Part shown: positions 1 through 8,992 of the stretch, piece after piece | Numbering within the stretch: the first letter of the stretch is position 1 | How the letters are laid out: every line of letters begins with the position of its first letter | DNA from: an uncultured Nitrosomonas sp. | GTDB lineage: Bacteria > Pseudomonadota > Gammaproteobacteria > Burkholderiales > Nitrosomonadaceae | Assembly: GCA_949281375.1 (NCBI GenBank) | Contig: CASDLT010000040.1 | Span: 186,001 to 250,000 of the forward strand | Direction of reading: 5' to 3' | Length of the DNA stretch: 64,000 bases | The notes under the pieces: generated by a model | Seen by the model: the letters and a program-made list of their open reading frames with translations, nothing else | What the model was told of the DNA's origin: nothing | The model's database searches: none | Position numbers and translations under genes: made by a program

Positions 1-46
1 ACTGATTGATCGATTCTCGAATGCGGTCACGCATCACAAGGGATAA
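1..46 (+). CDS. C-terminal tail of an unidentified gene (partial)
   Basis: An open frame enters from the left edge and encodes only the last 14 residues (LIDRFSNAVTHHKG) before a TAA at 44-46. The next gene begins 6 bases later on the same strand, so the two are probably cotranscribed. Too little is visible to identify the product. Because the downstream gene looks like a defence-associated SF2 helicase, a partner or effector gene is a reasonable guess, but nothing in these residues proves it. Confidence 0.5.
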   Translation, partial: LIDRFSNAVTHHKG

Positions 47-52
47 CGAGCG

Positions 53-2150
53 ATGGATATCTTCGAGGAATGTTCTGTCATTAATGACTTGCTTCAAGCC
101 GATAAAGGAGTTGAGGCAAGAAACCGTCTTATTCTTTTGCTTGATAACTTCTGCAAAGAAAATCAATCCTACGATCCGTTGCTAAACCACCTGATTCGAG
201 AGTCAGGGCTGTATCCCTATCTCGAACCCGAAACATCAAGTTGGCAAGACCGGTTCGTTTTCGAATCATTCAAAGTAGACATCGGGCAAGATGCCCCTGT
301 GACACTTCACAGCGAACAATCGTTAGTCTTGAAACACCATTCTGAATGGCGACGATCTTGCCGTCAGCGCACCGACGAGTTTTGGTAAGAGCATGATCAT
401 TGATGCCTACATCGCAATTAAGAAACCTACGAACGTCCTGATTTTGGTTCCAACCATTGCGTTGACCGATGAGACCAGGCGTAGGTTAAGCAAGAAATTT
501 TCTGGCGAATACAAGATTGTGACGACATCGGAAGTCGAGCTTGGAGAGAAAAACATTCTCATCTTTCCACAGGAAAGGGCGATTCATTATTGCGACAAGC
601 TTAAGCAGCTTGATTTGCTCGTCGTCGACGAGTTCTACAAGGCAAGCCAAACATTCGATAAAAAGCGGTCGCCGGCCCTCTTGAAAGCCATGCTTAAGCT
701 GGGCGAGAAGGCTGCGCAGAAGTATTACTTGGCGCCGAATATTTCTGATTTGAACGATAATCTATTCACAAAAGGCATGCTGTTTCTGCGTATGGATTTC
801 AATACGGTGTTTCTTGAAAAGCATGAGATATACAAGGAGATCAACAAGGACGCGCAAAAGAAAAATAATGCGTTGTTGGAGATTCTTGGTAAGCAAGAAA
901 AGAAGTCCCTGATATACGCAGGCAGCTATTCTAACGTCGATAGCGTAGCAACACTGCTCATAGAAAACACTGAAAGGGAACACAGCAAATTGCTTTCAGA
1001 TTTTTCGGCGTGGCTTGCGACGAACTATCATCCGAACTGGAAGCTGACCAATTTAGTAAAGCGAGGTGTTGGCATCCACACCGGTCAGCTTCATCGTTCC
1101 CTAAGCCAAATACAGGTTCGGCTCTTTGAGGAGGAGCAAGGCGGGCTGCAAACACTGGTCTCGACATCTTCCATCATTGAAGGGGTGAATACATCCGCGG
1201 AAAACGTCATTGTATGGAGCAACAAGAAGGGGAATCTGAAACTTGACGACTTCACCTATCGTAACATCATAGGGCGAGGTGGACGGATGTTCAGGCATTT
1301 TGTCGGCAATATTTTTATTCTTGAAGAGCCCCCAATTCCTGCTGAAACCCAACTTGAATTGACCTTTCCCGACGAGTTGCTTGCTGATGTGGATGATGAG
1401 AAATACAAGCAGGAACTCACCAGAGAACAGTTGGCAAAGCTCTTGCACTACAAGGAGGAGATGGCACAGCTAATGGGGCAAGAGTCATTTGAGCGCCTGA
1501 GAAATGAAGGGATGCTGATTTCCAGCGATACGGAACTAATTGCCACGATAGCTCTTGCGATCAAGAACGACCCCAAATTTGTAAGAGCACTTGCTAGTCT
1601 ACATGCGTCATCAAACGACTATTGGGGTTGGGCGCTCTCTAATAAAGTCCTAAAGCTTGTCCCTAGTGGATGGGATACTACTTATACGAAATTTGCTGAA
1701 TTCGTGAGAGCGTTATCCAATAATTGGAGCATTTCAATCCCTGAACTTCTAGATCAGCTATCAGAGCATGACGTTACGATCGACGATTTCTTCAAGATGG
1801 AACGCAATGCAACGTTCAAATTGACCGCATTGCTGAACGACATCAACGTTATCCAGAAGGAAATAACGCCCGAACACAAGGTGGATATCTCTCCCTTCAT
1901 CGCAAAGTTGTCCAAGGCATTCCTGCCATCATGTGTGATGGAACTTGAAGAGTACGGATTACCTCGAATGCTGGCTAAACGGATCACTGCATCCGGCCTT
2001 ATCAATTTCGAAGATGAAAAACTTGACCTTCATTCTGCAATCAAGCTGTTGCGCGAATTGAAGCCCGAAATTCTTGCAAAAACCGAAGGACTTGATGATT
2101 TTGACCGCTATATCCTAGATGATTTTTATGAAGGTATTGCAATCCAGTAG
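53..2150 (+). pseudogene. Ski2-like SF2 helicase, interrupted by a one-base frameshift
   Basis: Two frames together make one helicase of about 698 residues. The first frame (from ATG 53) carries the helical N-terminus and a TLHSEQSLVL segment. It shifts at the AAA of 332-334; deleting one A restores a continuous frame (LNTILNGDDL, then APTSFGKS, the motif I P-loop), which joins the long second frame containing the remaining motifs. These include VPTIALTDETRR (Ia), VVDEF (motif II, DEF rather than DEAD), LIYAGS (start of helicase domain 2), STSSIIEGVN (V) and IIGRGGRMF (VI, as in Ski2/Hel308-type enzymes). About 280 mostly helical residues follow. Without repair the product lacks the P-loop or ends at a stop soon after the shift. 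The motifs recall the helicase subunit of two-gene anti-phage systems such as Hachiman (HamB), but I cannot confirm this. The shift may be a real mutation or a homopolymer sequencing error. Confidence 0.8.
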
Positions 2151-2173
2151 TAGGATGCTTAGAGGGAAACACC

Positions 2174-3271
2174 GTGAAAGGTCAAGGTAAGCCCGACGAA
2201 AAACAAGCCATCACGGTCAGCGAAGGAGCTGAATCGCCATTTCTCCTCTATGCCGGCGACGATGAGAAGGTGCATGTTCGCGTCCTCATTCACGCTGAGA
2301 TGCTGTGGCTGCCGCAACGCCAGATGGCCGAATTGTTTCAGACTACTCCAGACAACATCGGTTTGCACCTCAAGAACATTTTTGCCGAGGGAGAGTTGAC
2401 GGAGTCGGCAACTACCGAGGATTTCTCGGTAGTTCAAAATGAGGGCGGGCGGGCTGTCCGGCGCACACTGAAGCACTACAACCTTGATGCGATCATCGCG
2501 GTGGGGTACCGGGTCAGTTCCAAACGAGCCACACAATTCCGCATCTGGGCTACCCAAATCCTTAGTGATTTCATTCGTAAAGGATTTGTACTGGATGATG
2601 ACCGGTTGAAGCAAGGCAAGCAAATTTTCGGTGAAGATTACTTCCAGGAGCTTTTGGAACGTGTCCGCTCTATCCGGGCCAGCGAGCGGCGTATCTATCA
2701 GCAAATCACTGACATCTTTGCCGAATGCAGTATTGATTACGATCCAAAATCGGACATAACGCAAAACTTCTATGCCATGGTGCAAAACAAGTTCCACTTC
2801 GCGATTACGGGGCAAACAGCCGCAGAGATCATTGACGCCAAAGCCGATCGCAATGCTCCGCATATGGGCTTGCTCACCTGGAAGAATGCTCCAAATGGGC
2901 GCATTCTCGCTTCTGATGTCACTATTGCCAAGAACTATCTGACAGAACCGGAAATCAAGCGATTGGAACGCACCATTTCCAGTTTCTTCGACTATATCGA
3001 AAACATCATCGGAAATCGTGTCCAAATGAGTATGGCTGATATGGCCGAAAGTGTAGACAAGTTTCTAAGCTTTAATGAATTTGAAGTGCTGACACATAAA
3101 GGCCGTGTGAGCAAGATGCAGGCTGATCAGAAGGCTTTATCCGAATACACGGAATTTAACCGGACACAGAAGATCGAATCCGATTTTGATCGAGTGTTGA
3201 AAGCAACCAAAACTCTGATGGATGGAAATCCGAAATCCAGAAGAACAAAACCTAATTCAGGGGAAAAATGA
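2174..3271 (+). CDS. RhuM-family virulence/defence-associated protein
   Basis: The product is 365 residues and starts at GTG 2174, with AGAGGG a few bases upstream. The N-terminal half (about residues 40-140) holds a winged-helix-like segment, WLPQRQMAELFQTTPDNIGLHLKNIF, followed by RRTLKHYNLDAIIAVGYRVSS and FRIWAT. This pattern is characteristic of the RhuM family (COG3943) and resembles phage KilA-N/Bro DNA-binding proteins. The C-terminal half is helical and ends in a lysine-rich tail. The biochemical function of RhuM proteins is not established; they are common in mobile and defence-rich regions. The gene begins 23 bases after the helicase frame ends, so the two probably share a transcript. 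It is the last gene before the conserved ychF block on the other strand. Confidence 0.85.
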   Translation: MKGQGKPDEKQAITVSEGAESPFLLYAGDDEKVHVRVLIHAEMLWLPQRQMAELFQTTPDNIGLHLKNIFAEGELTESATTEDFSVVQNEGGRAVRRTLKHYNLDAIIAVGYRVSSKRATQFRIWATQILSDFIRKGFVLDDDRLKQGKQIFGEDYFQELLERVRSIRASERRIYQQITDIFAECSIDYDPKSDITQNFYAMVQNKFHFAITGQTAAEIIDAKADRNAPHMGLLTWKNAPNGRILASDVTIAKNYLTEPEIKRLERTISSFFDYIENIIGNRVQMSMADMAESVDKFLSFNEFEVLTHKGRVSKMQADQKALSEYTEFNRTQKIESDFDRVLKATKTLMDGNPKSRRTKPNSGEK

Positions 3272-3322
3272 TTACCTATGATTGCTGGGTGTTTTATATC
3301 TCAGCAACGAATTGTTAGTTCG

Positions 3323-3379
3323 TGTCGCCCGCAGCGACAGATCAACCGGATGTGTCGCAAAAGCCGGAGATTTGCGACA
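3323..3379. repeat. Two inverted repeats with a shared TGTCGC/GCGACA core
   Basis: The first repeat is TGTCGC (3323-3328), five bases, GCGACA (3334-3339). The second is TGTCGCAAA (3353-3361), nine bases, TTTGCGACA (3371-3379). Both arms are perfect. They lie between the convergent ends of the RhuM gene and ychF. Neither is followed by a T-run, so they are not standard intrinsic terminators, although the second could form a hairpin in either transcript. Binding sites for a protein, or recombination/insertion marks at the edge of the accessory segment, are alternative readings. Confidence 0.6.
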
Positions 3380-3385
3380 TATCGA

Positions 3386-4477
3386 TCAAACGTTGAAGCG
3401 GAAATGCATCACATCGCCGTCCTTGACGATATATTCCTTGCCTTCGAGGCGCATTTTGCCGGCTTCTTTGGCGCCTTGTTCGCCGTTATAAGTGACAAAG
3501 TCGTCGTAGCTGATGACTTCGGCGCGGATGAAGCCTTTTTCAAAATCGGTGTGGATGACACCGGCGGCTTGCGGGGCGGTGTCGCCTTTGTGGATGGTCC
3601 AGGCGCGGACTTCTTTGACACCGGCGGTGAAGTAGGTTTGCAGGCCGAGCAGGTCGTAACCGGCGCGCACCAGGCGGTTGAGGCCGGGTTCTTCGAGGTT
3701 CAGGTCAGACAGAAAGATTTGCTTGTCTTCGTCGGACAGTTCGGCGATTTCTGCTTCGAGCGCGGCGCATATCGCGACAACCGGTGCGCCTTCCTTGGCG
3801 GCGTATTCCTGCACGCGGGTGAGCAGCGGATTGTTTTCAAAGCCGTGGTCGTCGACGTTGGCGACGTAAATCGCGGGCTTGGCAGTCAATAAACACAGTG
3901 GTTGCAGCAGGTGTTTTTGTTCCTTATCCAGATCGAGTGTTCGGGCGGGTTTACCTTCGTTCAGATGCGCTTGCACTTGTTCTAGTAAGGAGCACAGTTT
4001 GATTGCGTCCTTGTTGCCGGATTTGGCAACCTTGGATTCGCGCAGCAGCGTTTTTTCCACCGTGGCCAGATCGGCCAGTCCCAGTTCAGTTTGGATCACT
4101 TCGATATCGGAGATCGGATCGACCTTGCCAGCGACGTGCACGACGTTGTCATCGGCGAAGCAGCGTACCATGTTGACGATACCGTCGGTTTCGCGAATGT
4201 TGGCGAGAAACTTGTTACCAAGACCTTCGCCTTTGGATGCGCCCGCGACCAGTCCGGCGATGTCGACGAATTCGACGATGGCCGGTTGTACCTTCTGCGG
4301 CTTGACGATGTCGCTGAGCTTTTGTAGGCGTGGATCCGGTACTTCGACGATACCGACGTTCGGATCGATGGTGCAGAAGGGATAATTTTCCGCTGCGATG
4401 CCCGCCTTGGTCAGTGCGTTAAACAGTGTGGATTTGCCGACATTGGGAAGACCGACGATTCCGCATTTTAAACTCAT
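3386..4477 (-). CDS. ychF: Ribosome-associated redox-regulated ATPase YchF
   Basis: The 363-residue protein has the usual length for bacterial YchF/OLA1. The P-loop GLPNVGKST sits at residues 8-16, with FCTIDPNVG and [21 protein letters not shown] (switch II region) following, then a coiled-coil segment and a C-terminal TGS domain ending in [11 protein letters not shown]. YchF belongs to the Obg-related GTPase superfamily but hydrolyses ATP, and it binds ribosomes. It follows pth on the minus strand with about 80 bases between them, the common pth-ychF order. It is the last core gene before the accessory segment at the left edge. Confidence 0.97.
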   Translation of the reverse strand: MSLKCGIVGLPNVGKSTLFNALTKAGIAAENYPFCTIDPNVGIVEVPDPRLQKLSDIVKPQKVQPAIVEFVDIAGLVAGASKGEGLGNKFLANIRETDGIVNMVRCFADDNVVHVAGKVDPISDIEVIQTELGLADLATVEKTLLRESKVAKSGNKDAIKLCSLLEQVQAHLNEGKPARTLDLDKEQKHLLQPLCLLTAKPAIYVANVDDHGFENNPLLTRVQEYAAKEGAPVVAICAALEAEIAELSDEDKQIFLSDLNLEEPGLNRLVRAGYDLLGLQTYFTAGVKEVRAWTIHKGDTAPQAAGVIHTDFEKGFIRAEVISYDDFVTYNGEQGAKEAGKMRLEGKEYIVKDGDVMHFRFNV

Positions 4478-4557
4478 AGTATGTTTCTCGCTTAGATGGT
4501 TGGGTAGGGTTGAGAAATCATGTTAACCCGTGGTGATGTTGAGTCGCGCTGCGATCT

Positions 4558-5127
4558 TTATGATTTCGTGTGCAATTTCAGCATGGCGGCTTCGCATGCG
4601 CCTTGCGCGATGAGCGGCCAGACTTCCAGACTGCGGGCGATGGCTTCGTCGATCAGCGGCACTTCTTCCTTGCGTGGCGGATGCAGCACGTATCCGACTA
4701 CGGCGTTGCGATCGCCCGGATGGCCGATGCCGATGCGCAATCGCCAGAAATCCTGGGTACCCAGCTTGGCCGCGATGTCCTTGAGGCCGTTATGCCCGCC
4801 CAAGCCACCGCCTTTTTTCAGTTTGGCCACGCCGGGCAAAAGATCCAATTCATCATGCACTACGATCATTTCCTGTGGCTGGATTTTATAAAACTGACAC
4901 AGCGCGGCAACCGATTGACCGCTGCGGTTCATGAACGTTTGCGGTTCCAGCAGCCACACATCGGCGTCTTTCTGACGGATTTGGGCGCACAAACCATGAA
5001 AACGTGATTCCATTCTGAGCGAAACCTGAAGCTTATGCGCCAGCTGGTCGATCCAGTCGAAGCCGGCGTTATGCCGGGTGCCGTCGTATTCCTTGCCGGG
5101 ATTTCCCAGTCCTACGATGAGTTTCAT
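4558..5127 (-). CDS. pth: Peptidyl-tRNA hydrolase
   Basis: This 189-residue enzyme frees tRNA from prematurely released peptidyl-tRNA in the cytoplasm. The family signature is complete: [20 protein letters not shown] at residues 4-23 includes the catalytic histidine and the Asn of GNPG, FMNRSG is present, and VVHDELDL carries the catalytic-network aspartate. GGHNGLKDI and [10 protein letters not shown] follow. It lies between rplY and ychF. A terminator-like hairpin separates it from rplY, so it may be partly uncoupled from the upstream genes. Confidence 0.97.
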   Translation of the reverse strand: MKLIVGLGNPGKEYDGTRHNAGFDWIDQLAHKLQVSLRMESRFHGLCAQIRQKDADVWLLEPQTFMNRSGQSVAALCQFYKIQPQEMIVVHDELDLLPGVAKLKKGGGLGGHNGLKDIAAKLGTQDFWRLRIGIGHPGDRNAVVGYVLHPPRKEEVPLIDEAIARSLEVWPLIAQGACEAAMLKLHTKS

Positions 5128-5171
5128 GGCGGGTGATCAGTCGCTGTCGTAAAGAGATATCAATAGAAAGA

Positions 5172-5212
5172 AGAAAAAATAAATCTGCCGAAATCATTTA
5201 ATTCCGGCAGAC
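5172..5212 (-). terminator. Intrinsic terminator downstream of rplY
   Basis: Read on the minus strand, CTGCCG (complement of 5205-5210) pairs with CGGCAG (complement of 5185-5190), extended by A:T pairs across a short loop, and is followed by a T-run (complement of 5174-5180). It lies 32-72 bases past the rplY stop and ahead of pth. Some readthrough is expected because pth follows on the same strand. Confidence 0.65.
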
Positions 5213-5243
5213 TCATTCGTTCTTCAACGATCGGCAGTACTCT

Positions 5244-5867
5244 TTAGCTAGCCTTGGTCTCAGCGCCGCCGTCTGTCGCAGCTTCTTCGGAGAGAACTGA
5301 ACGCGGAATGACGATGGTTGCCACCGGCAGATTGTCGCCTTTATGAAGCGCAACGGTTTCAACCCCGTTCGGAAGTACCAGATCGCTCAAATGCAGCGTA
5401 TGCCCTGCCGTCAGTTCTGCCAGATCCACTGAAATGTATTCCGGCAGATCTGCGGGCAGACAACTGATGTCCACTTCGGTAAGAATGTGGGACACGATAC
5501 CACCTGAGGTTTTGACGCCCGGGGATATTTCAGCGTTGATGAAGTGCAGTGGTACTTTCATGTGAATTTTTTTATTTTTATCGACTCTTTGGAAATCGAC
5601 GTGCAGTACTTGCTGCTTGAAGGGGTGCATTTGAATGTCCCGCAACAGCACGGGTTCTTTGTTGCCTTCGACGCTCAGCGTCAAAACGGAGGCATGAAAA
5701 GCTTCCAGTTTCAATTTGTGAAATAGATCATTGTGATCCATTTCAATCGATTGAGCTTGCTGATCGCCACCATAAATGACTGCTGGCACTTTGCCAGAAC
5801 CACGCAGGCGGCGGCTCGCACCCTTTCCCTGCAACGTGCGCTTAGCGGCGCTGATTTCTATTTTCAT
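5244..5867 (-). CDS. rplY: 50S ribosomal protein L25, long Ctc form
   Basis: L25 binds 5S rRNA. The protein is 207 residues, the long Ctc-type form with an N-terminal L25 domain ([20 protein letters not shown], then [10 protein letters not shown]) and a C-terminal TL5 domain ([20 protein letters not shown]). I chose the ATG at 5867 because the protein begins MKIEIS there, as in homologs, with GGAG about nine bases upstream; an in-frame start 36 bases earlier adds residues not seen in the family. It is flanked by prs and pth, the standard order in proteobacteria. Confidence 0.95.
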   Translation of the reverse strand: MKIEISAAKRTLQGKGASRRLRGSGKVPAVIYGGDQQAQSIEMDHNDLFHKLKLEAFHASVLTLSVEGNKEPVLLRDIQMHPFKQQVLHVDFQRVDKNKKIHMKVPLHFINAEISPGVKTSGGIVSHILTEVDISCLPADLPEYISVDLAELTAGHTLHLSDLVLPNGVETVALHKGDNLPVATIVIPRSVLSEEAATDGGAETKAS

Positions 5868-5931
5868 CGTGATTGCTCCAAAAAATGATTTGTTCGCGAC
5901 CAAACAAACCGGTTAAAAAAACGACAGTGAA

Positions 5932-6882
5932 TTACTCCATGAACAGAGAGCTGAGTGAACTTTCATTGCTGATGCGCAGCATGGTTTCGGCCAGCAGATT
6001 GGCAATACTCAATTGGCAAATGCGATCGCACGCCAGTGCGTCTTCCCGCAGTGGAATGGTATCGGTGACGACCAGTTTATCCAGTGCGGATTCTTGAATG
6101 CGTTGAACTGCATTGCCGGATAGTACCGCATGCGTGGAGTAGGCGAGCACTGATCTGGCGCCATGTTCTTTCAGAGCCTTGGCGGCCTGGCATAACGTAT
6201 TGGCGGTATCGACCATGTCATCGATGATGACACAGGTGCGATCCTTGACTTCCCCGATGATGTTCATGACTTTTGCTTCGTTGGGCTTGGGGCGGCGCTT
6301 GTCGATGATGGCAAGATCGCACTCCAACCGCTTCGCCAGATGCCTGGCCCGCACGACACCTCCGACATCGGGAGACACGACGACGAGGTTCTGATAATTA
6401 TGTTTCCAGATATCTCCGAGCAGAATCGGCATGCCATAAATGTTGTCGACCGGGATGTCAAAGAATCCCTGAATCTGGTCTGAGTGCAAATCCATGGTTA
6501 GCAATCGATCGATGCCGATGGTGGTGAGCATGTTGGCGACTACTTTGGCCGTGATCGGCACTCGCACGGAACGCGGTCGCCTGTCCTGGCGGGCATAGCC
6601 GAAGTATGGGATGGCAGCAGTAATGCGTCCAGCCGAGGCGCGCTTGAGCGCATCGACCATGACCAGTATTTCCATGAGGCTATCATTAGTGGGCGCGCAG
6701 GTGGACTGAAGCACGAAAACATCCTTTCCGCGAACATTTTCAAGGATTTCCACCATGATTTCACCGTCACTAAAACGACCTACCGTGGCCCGTCCTAAAT
6801 GAATGTTGAGATGCTTCACGGCATCTTGGGCCAGTTTAGGATTGGCGGTACCGGTAAAAACCATCAGACTGTCGTAGGACAT
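5932..6882 (-). CDS. prs: Ribose-phosphate pyrophosphokinase
   Basis: This makes PRPP from ribose 5-phosphate and ATP for purine, pyrimidine, histidine, tryptophan and NAD synthesis. The 316-residue protein has the expected length. Visible signatures are [10 protein letters not shown] (residues 37-46), the ATP-contacting DRRPRS region, the metal-binding [19 protein letters not shown] stretch, [13 protein letters not shown], and the PRPP loop [13 protein letters not shown] near residue 220. It lies downstream of ispE and tRNA-Gln on the same strand, as in many proteobacteria. Confidence 0.98.
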   Translation of the reverse strand: MSYDSLMVFTGTANPKLAQDAVKHLNIHLGRATVGRFSDGEIMVEILENVRGKDVFVLQSTCAPTNDSLMEILVMVDALKRASAGRITAAIPYFGYARQDRRPRSVRVPITAKVVANMLTTIGIDRLLTMDLHSDQIQGFFDIPVDNIYGMPILLGDIWKHNYQNLVVVSPDVGGVVRARHLAKRLECDLAIIDKRRPKPNEAKVMNIIGEVKDRTCVIIDDMVDTANTLCQAAKALKEHGARSVLAYSTHAVLSGNAVQRIQESALDKLVVTDTIPLREDALACDRICQLSIANLLAETMLRISNESSLSSLFME

Positions 6883-7043
6883 GTGATTTATTAGAAATAA
6901 TTAGCTCAAAAAGAGGAGCCCAAAATACTCTTATTCATTTGTGCTTCTTGCAGCGGTCGATCATAACGGGTTTTTTTCTTCGGTTGGATTGCCGTAATCG
7001 ATCTGCAGAAAGCAGGATGTGTTCGTCTTGTTATTATTAATTT

Positions 7044-7118
7044 TGGCTGGGGAGGTAGGGATCGAACCTACGAATGCCGGAATCAAAATCCGGTGCCTTA
7101 CCACTTGGCGACTCCCCA
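7044..7118 (-). tRNA. tRNA-Gln, anticodon UUG
   Basis: The minus strand folds into a 75-base cloverleaf with the 3' CCA encoded (complement of 7044-7046). The acceptor stem TGGGGAG pairs with CTCCCCA-side bases, the T-arm contains GTTCGATCC, and the anticodon loop TTTTGAT carries TTG (complement of 7084-7086), which reads CAA/CAG glutamine codons. It sits between ispE and prs on the same strand, a conserved position in betaproteobacteria. It is probably processed from the shared transcript. Confidence 0.97.
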
Positions 7119-7120
7119 AA

Positions 7121-7963
7121 TCATTCATTCATCAAATCGCGCAAAGGATGGTGATGCAATCCTTTGGCTATAAAGCCTTTCATATCAGGAGGAAGCTGTT
7201 TGAAAGCAATCTGAGCTTCGGCTTCTGTCGCAAATTCTGCGAATACGCAAGAACCCGAACCGCTCATTCTTGCTATTGTAGTATGTTCCAGCTGCTTTAG
7301 CCACTGCACGCAGCGAGCTACCTCGGGGTAGCGTTGGCAAACGACCGATTCCAAATCGTTATGACCTTGCCACACGGAAAAGGGCGGTATTTTGATGGGT
7401 AATGTGTTGCGTGTCAATTCCTTACTCGTAAAAATTTCAGCGGTGGATACTTGAACCGGAGGTACGATCACCATATACCATGCCGCCGGCAGCTCGATAG
7501 CGGCGAGTTTTTCGCCAATCCCTTCGGCAAAGGCATTGTTGCCGAAAATGAATACCGGAACATCAGCACCGAGCTGAAGCCCGAGTTCCAATAGTTGATC
7601 TTTGCCCAGGTTGAGCTTCCACAGATGATTGAGCGCCAGTAAGGTCGTCGCGGCGTCGGAGCTTCCACCACCCAGTCCTCCGCCCATAGGAATCTGTTTT
7701 TGCAGGAAAATATCGACACCTTGGTTGGTCTGAGTTGCCTGCTTGAGCAGCTTGGCGGCGCGAACGCACAAATCGGTATCTTCTGGCACGCCATTCAGCG
7801 GCGTGCGGAGTTTGATCAAGCCATCGGCACGGATATCGAAGCTGAGCTGATCAGAAAAATCGATGAAACGAAAAACCGTTTGCAACAAATGGTAACCATC
7901 CGGTTTGCGACCAACCACATGCAGGAAAAGATTCAACTTGGCTGGAGCGGGAAATGTGGGCAT
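7121..7963 (-). CDS. ispE: 4-diphosphocytidyl-2-C-methyl-D-erythritol kinase
   Basis: IspE phosphorylates CDP-methylerythritol in the MEP pathway to isoprenoids. The 280-residue GHMP kinase begins with PAPAKLNLFLHVVGRKPDGYH at residues 5-25, has the ATP-binding glycine loop PMGGGLGGGSSDAATTL near residue 95, and ends with the MSGSGSCVFAEF motif. All are intact. The stop lies three bases from the tRNA-Gln gene, and lolB is immediately upstream, the usual lolB-ispE-tRNA-prs order. Confidence 0.97.
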   Translation of the reverse strand: MPTFPAPAKLNLFLHVVGRKPDGYHLLQTVFRFIDFSDQLSFDIRADGLIKLRTPLNGVPEDTDLCVRAAKLLKQATQTNQGVDIFLQKQIPMGGGLGGGSSDAATTLLALNHLWKLNLGKDQLLELGLQLGADVPVFIFGNNAFAEGIGEKLAAIELPAAWYMVIVPPVQVSTAEIFTSKELTRNTLPIKIPPFSVWQGHNDLESVVCQRYPEVARCVQWLKQLEHTTIARMSGSGSCVFAEFATEAEAQIAFKQLPPDMKGFIAKGLHHHPLRDLMNE

Positions 7964-7993
7964 GGAAGAAACGGTCAGGTGATGGGAAATAGG

Positions 7994-8653
7994 TTACTCA
8001 ACGTTCCAATTATCGATGGCCAATCTGATTTTTAGATCGGCATACACGAGTTCCAGCACTCGCGGACGGGGAGGTTGATTGGATTGCGCTGGTGTGTAAT
8101 GTGTATAAAGAATTTGCCAGCCATCCTGTCGAACAGCCACCACTTGCCCGGCTGCATTGACGTCTTTTTCTGCGCCGGTAAGCGGAGAATGCACACCCTG
8201 GATCCAGTACTGCAATCCGCTCAATGGCAAGCGCCAACCCAGTATTTCCTCAGTGAGGCTTTCTACGTCTTTCGCATGGAAGGCTTCGAGTTTGGAGGTA
8301 ATCAAACGGACACCTTCAGGGCCACTGGTAATCTCGGCGATGGTTTGACCCAGTGGAGTAAACAGCAGAATCTCGTCGTTACCGACCAGATGTTGCCAAC
8401 GAAAGCTGCCGGAAGAACTTTGATTCCGATCCTTGATGGAAATCCGGCCCAGAATATTGAAATCAGCGGCGGAATCGACAGCAGTGGCGGTAGCAGGAGG
8501 CAGATAAAGAGTGTTGATTGCTTCAGCACCGGTTTGAGTCTGCAAACTGGCGCAGCCGGAAACGAGCGAAAAAAAATAACCGATCAGAAGCCACCACCAC
8601 ACTTCGTGACGATGACTGAAGAACCGATGTGCTGGGAGCTTGATTGTTTTCAC
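7994..8653 (-). CDS. lolB: Outer-membrane lipoprotein insertase LolB
   Basis: LolB receives lipoproteins from LolA and inserts them into the outer membrane. The 219-residue product has an unusually long, basic N-region (MKTIKLPAHRFFSHRHE), a hydrophobic segment WWWLLIGYFFSLV, and a lipobox ending SGC at about residue 34. The mature part has the expected ILGRISIKD, SGSFRWQH, PLGQTIAEI and GWRLPLSGLQYWIQG segments. It is followed by ispE about 30 bases later. It comes after minE here rather than directly after the TPR gene. Confidence 0.92.
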   Translation of the reverse strand: MKTIKLPAHRFFSHRHEVWWWLLIGYFFSLVSGCASLQTQTGAEAINTLYLPPATATAVDSAADFNILGRISIKDRNQSSSGSFRWQHLVGNDEILLFTPLGQTIAEITSGPEGVRLITSKLEAFHAKDVESLTEEILGWRLPLSGLQYWIQGVHSPLTGAEKDVNAAGQVVAVRQDGWQILYTHYTPAQSNQPPRPRVLELVYADLKIRLAIDNWNVE

Positions 8654-8713
8654 TTATGGCGCAGCGCTGGTTGAAAATGTTCAGATATTACAGAGTCTGC
8701 GGAAATCGAGTCA

Positions 8714-8992
8714 TTAATTATTCAATCCTTTGTTGGCATTTTGATAATCCGGCAGCACGATATTCAATTCCAATGTCTCTTGATTGTCATCCTGCTCGAA
8801 ATTGACGGATATCGCATCCTGATCGACATTGACATATTTGCGGATGACTTCGAGGAGTTCTTTTTGCAATTGCGGCAAATAGGAGGGCTGATTGCGGTGA
8901 GTGCGCTCATGCGCCACTAGAATTTGTAATCTTTCCTTTGCCAGGGACGCAGTTTTAGGTTTAGATGATCTGAAGTAGTCTAGTAAGCTCAT
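8714..8992 (-). CDS. minE: Cell division topological specificity factor MinE
   Basis: MinE stimulates MinD ATPase and drives the pole-to-pole oscillation that keeps Z-rings at midcell. The 92-residue protein has the amphipathic N-terminal membrane-targeting segment MSLLDYFRS, the contact region AKERLQILVAHER, and the C-terminal topological domain LPQLQKELLEVIRKYV. Its start overlaps the end of minD by four bases (ATGA), which implies translational coupling. Confidence 0.96.
   Translation of the reverse strand: MSLLDYFRSSKPKTASLAKERLQILVAHERTHRNQPSYLPQLQKELLEVIRKYVNVDQDAISVNFEQDDNQETLELNIVLPDYQNANKGLNN

Noticed and set aside
3278-3892. Plus-strand frame of 204 codons after the RhuM gene
   Set aside because: It is the antisense shadow of ychF for most of its length, with Gly/Phe/Val-rich composition typical of shadows.
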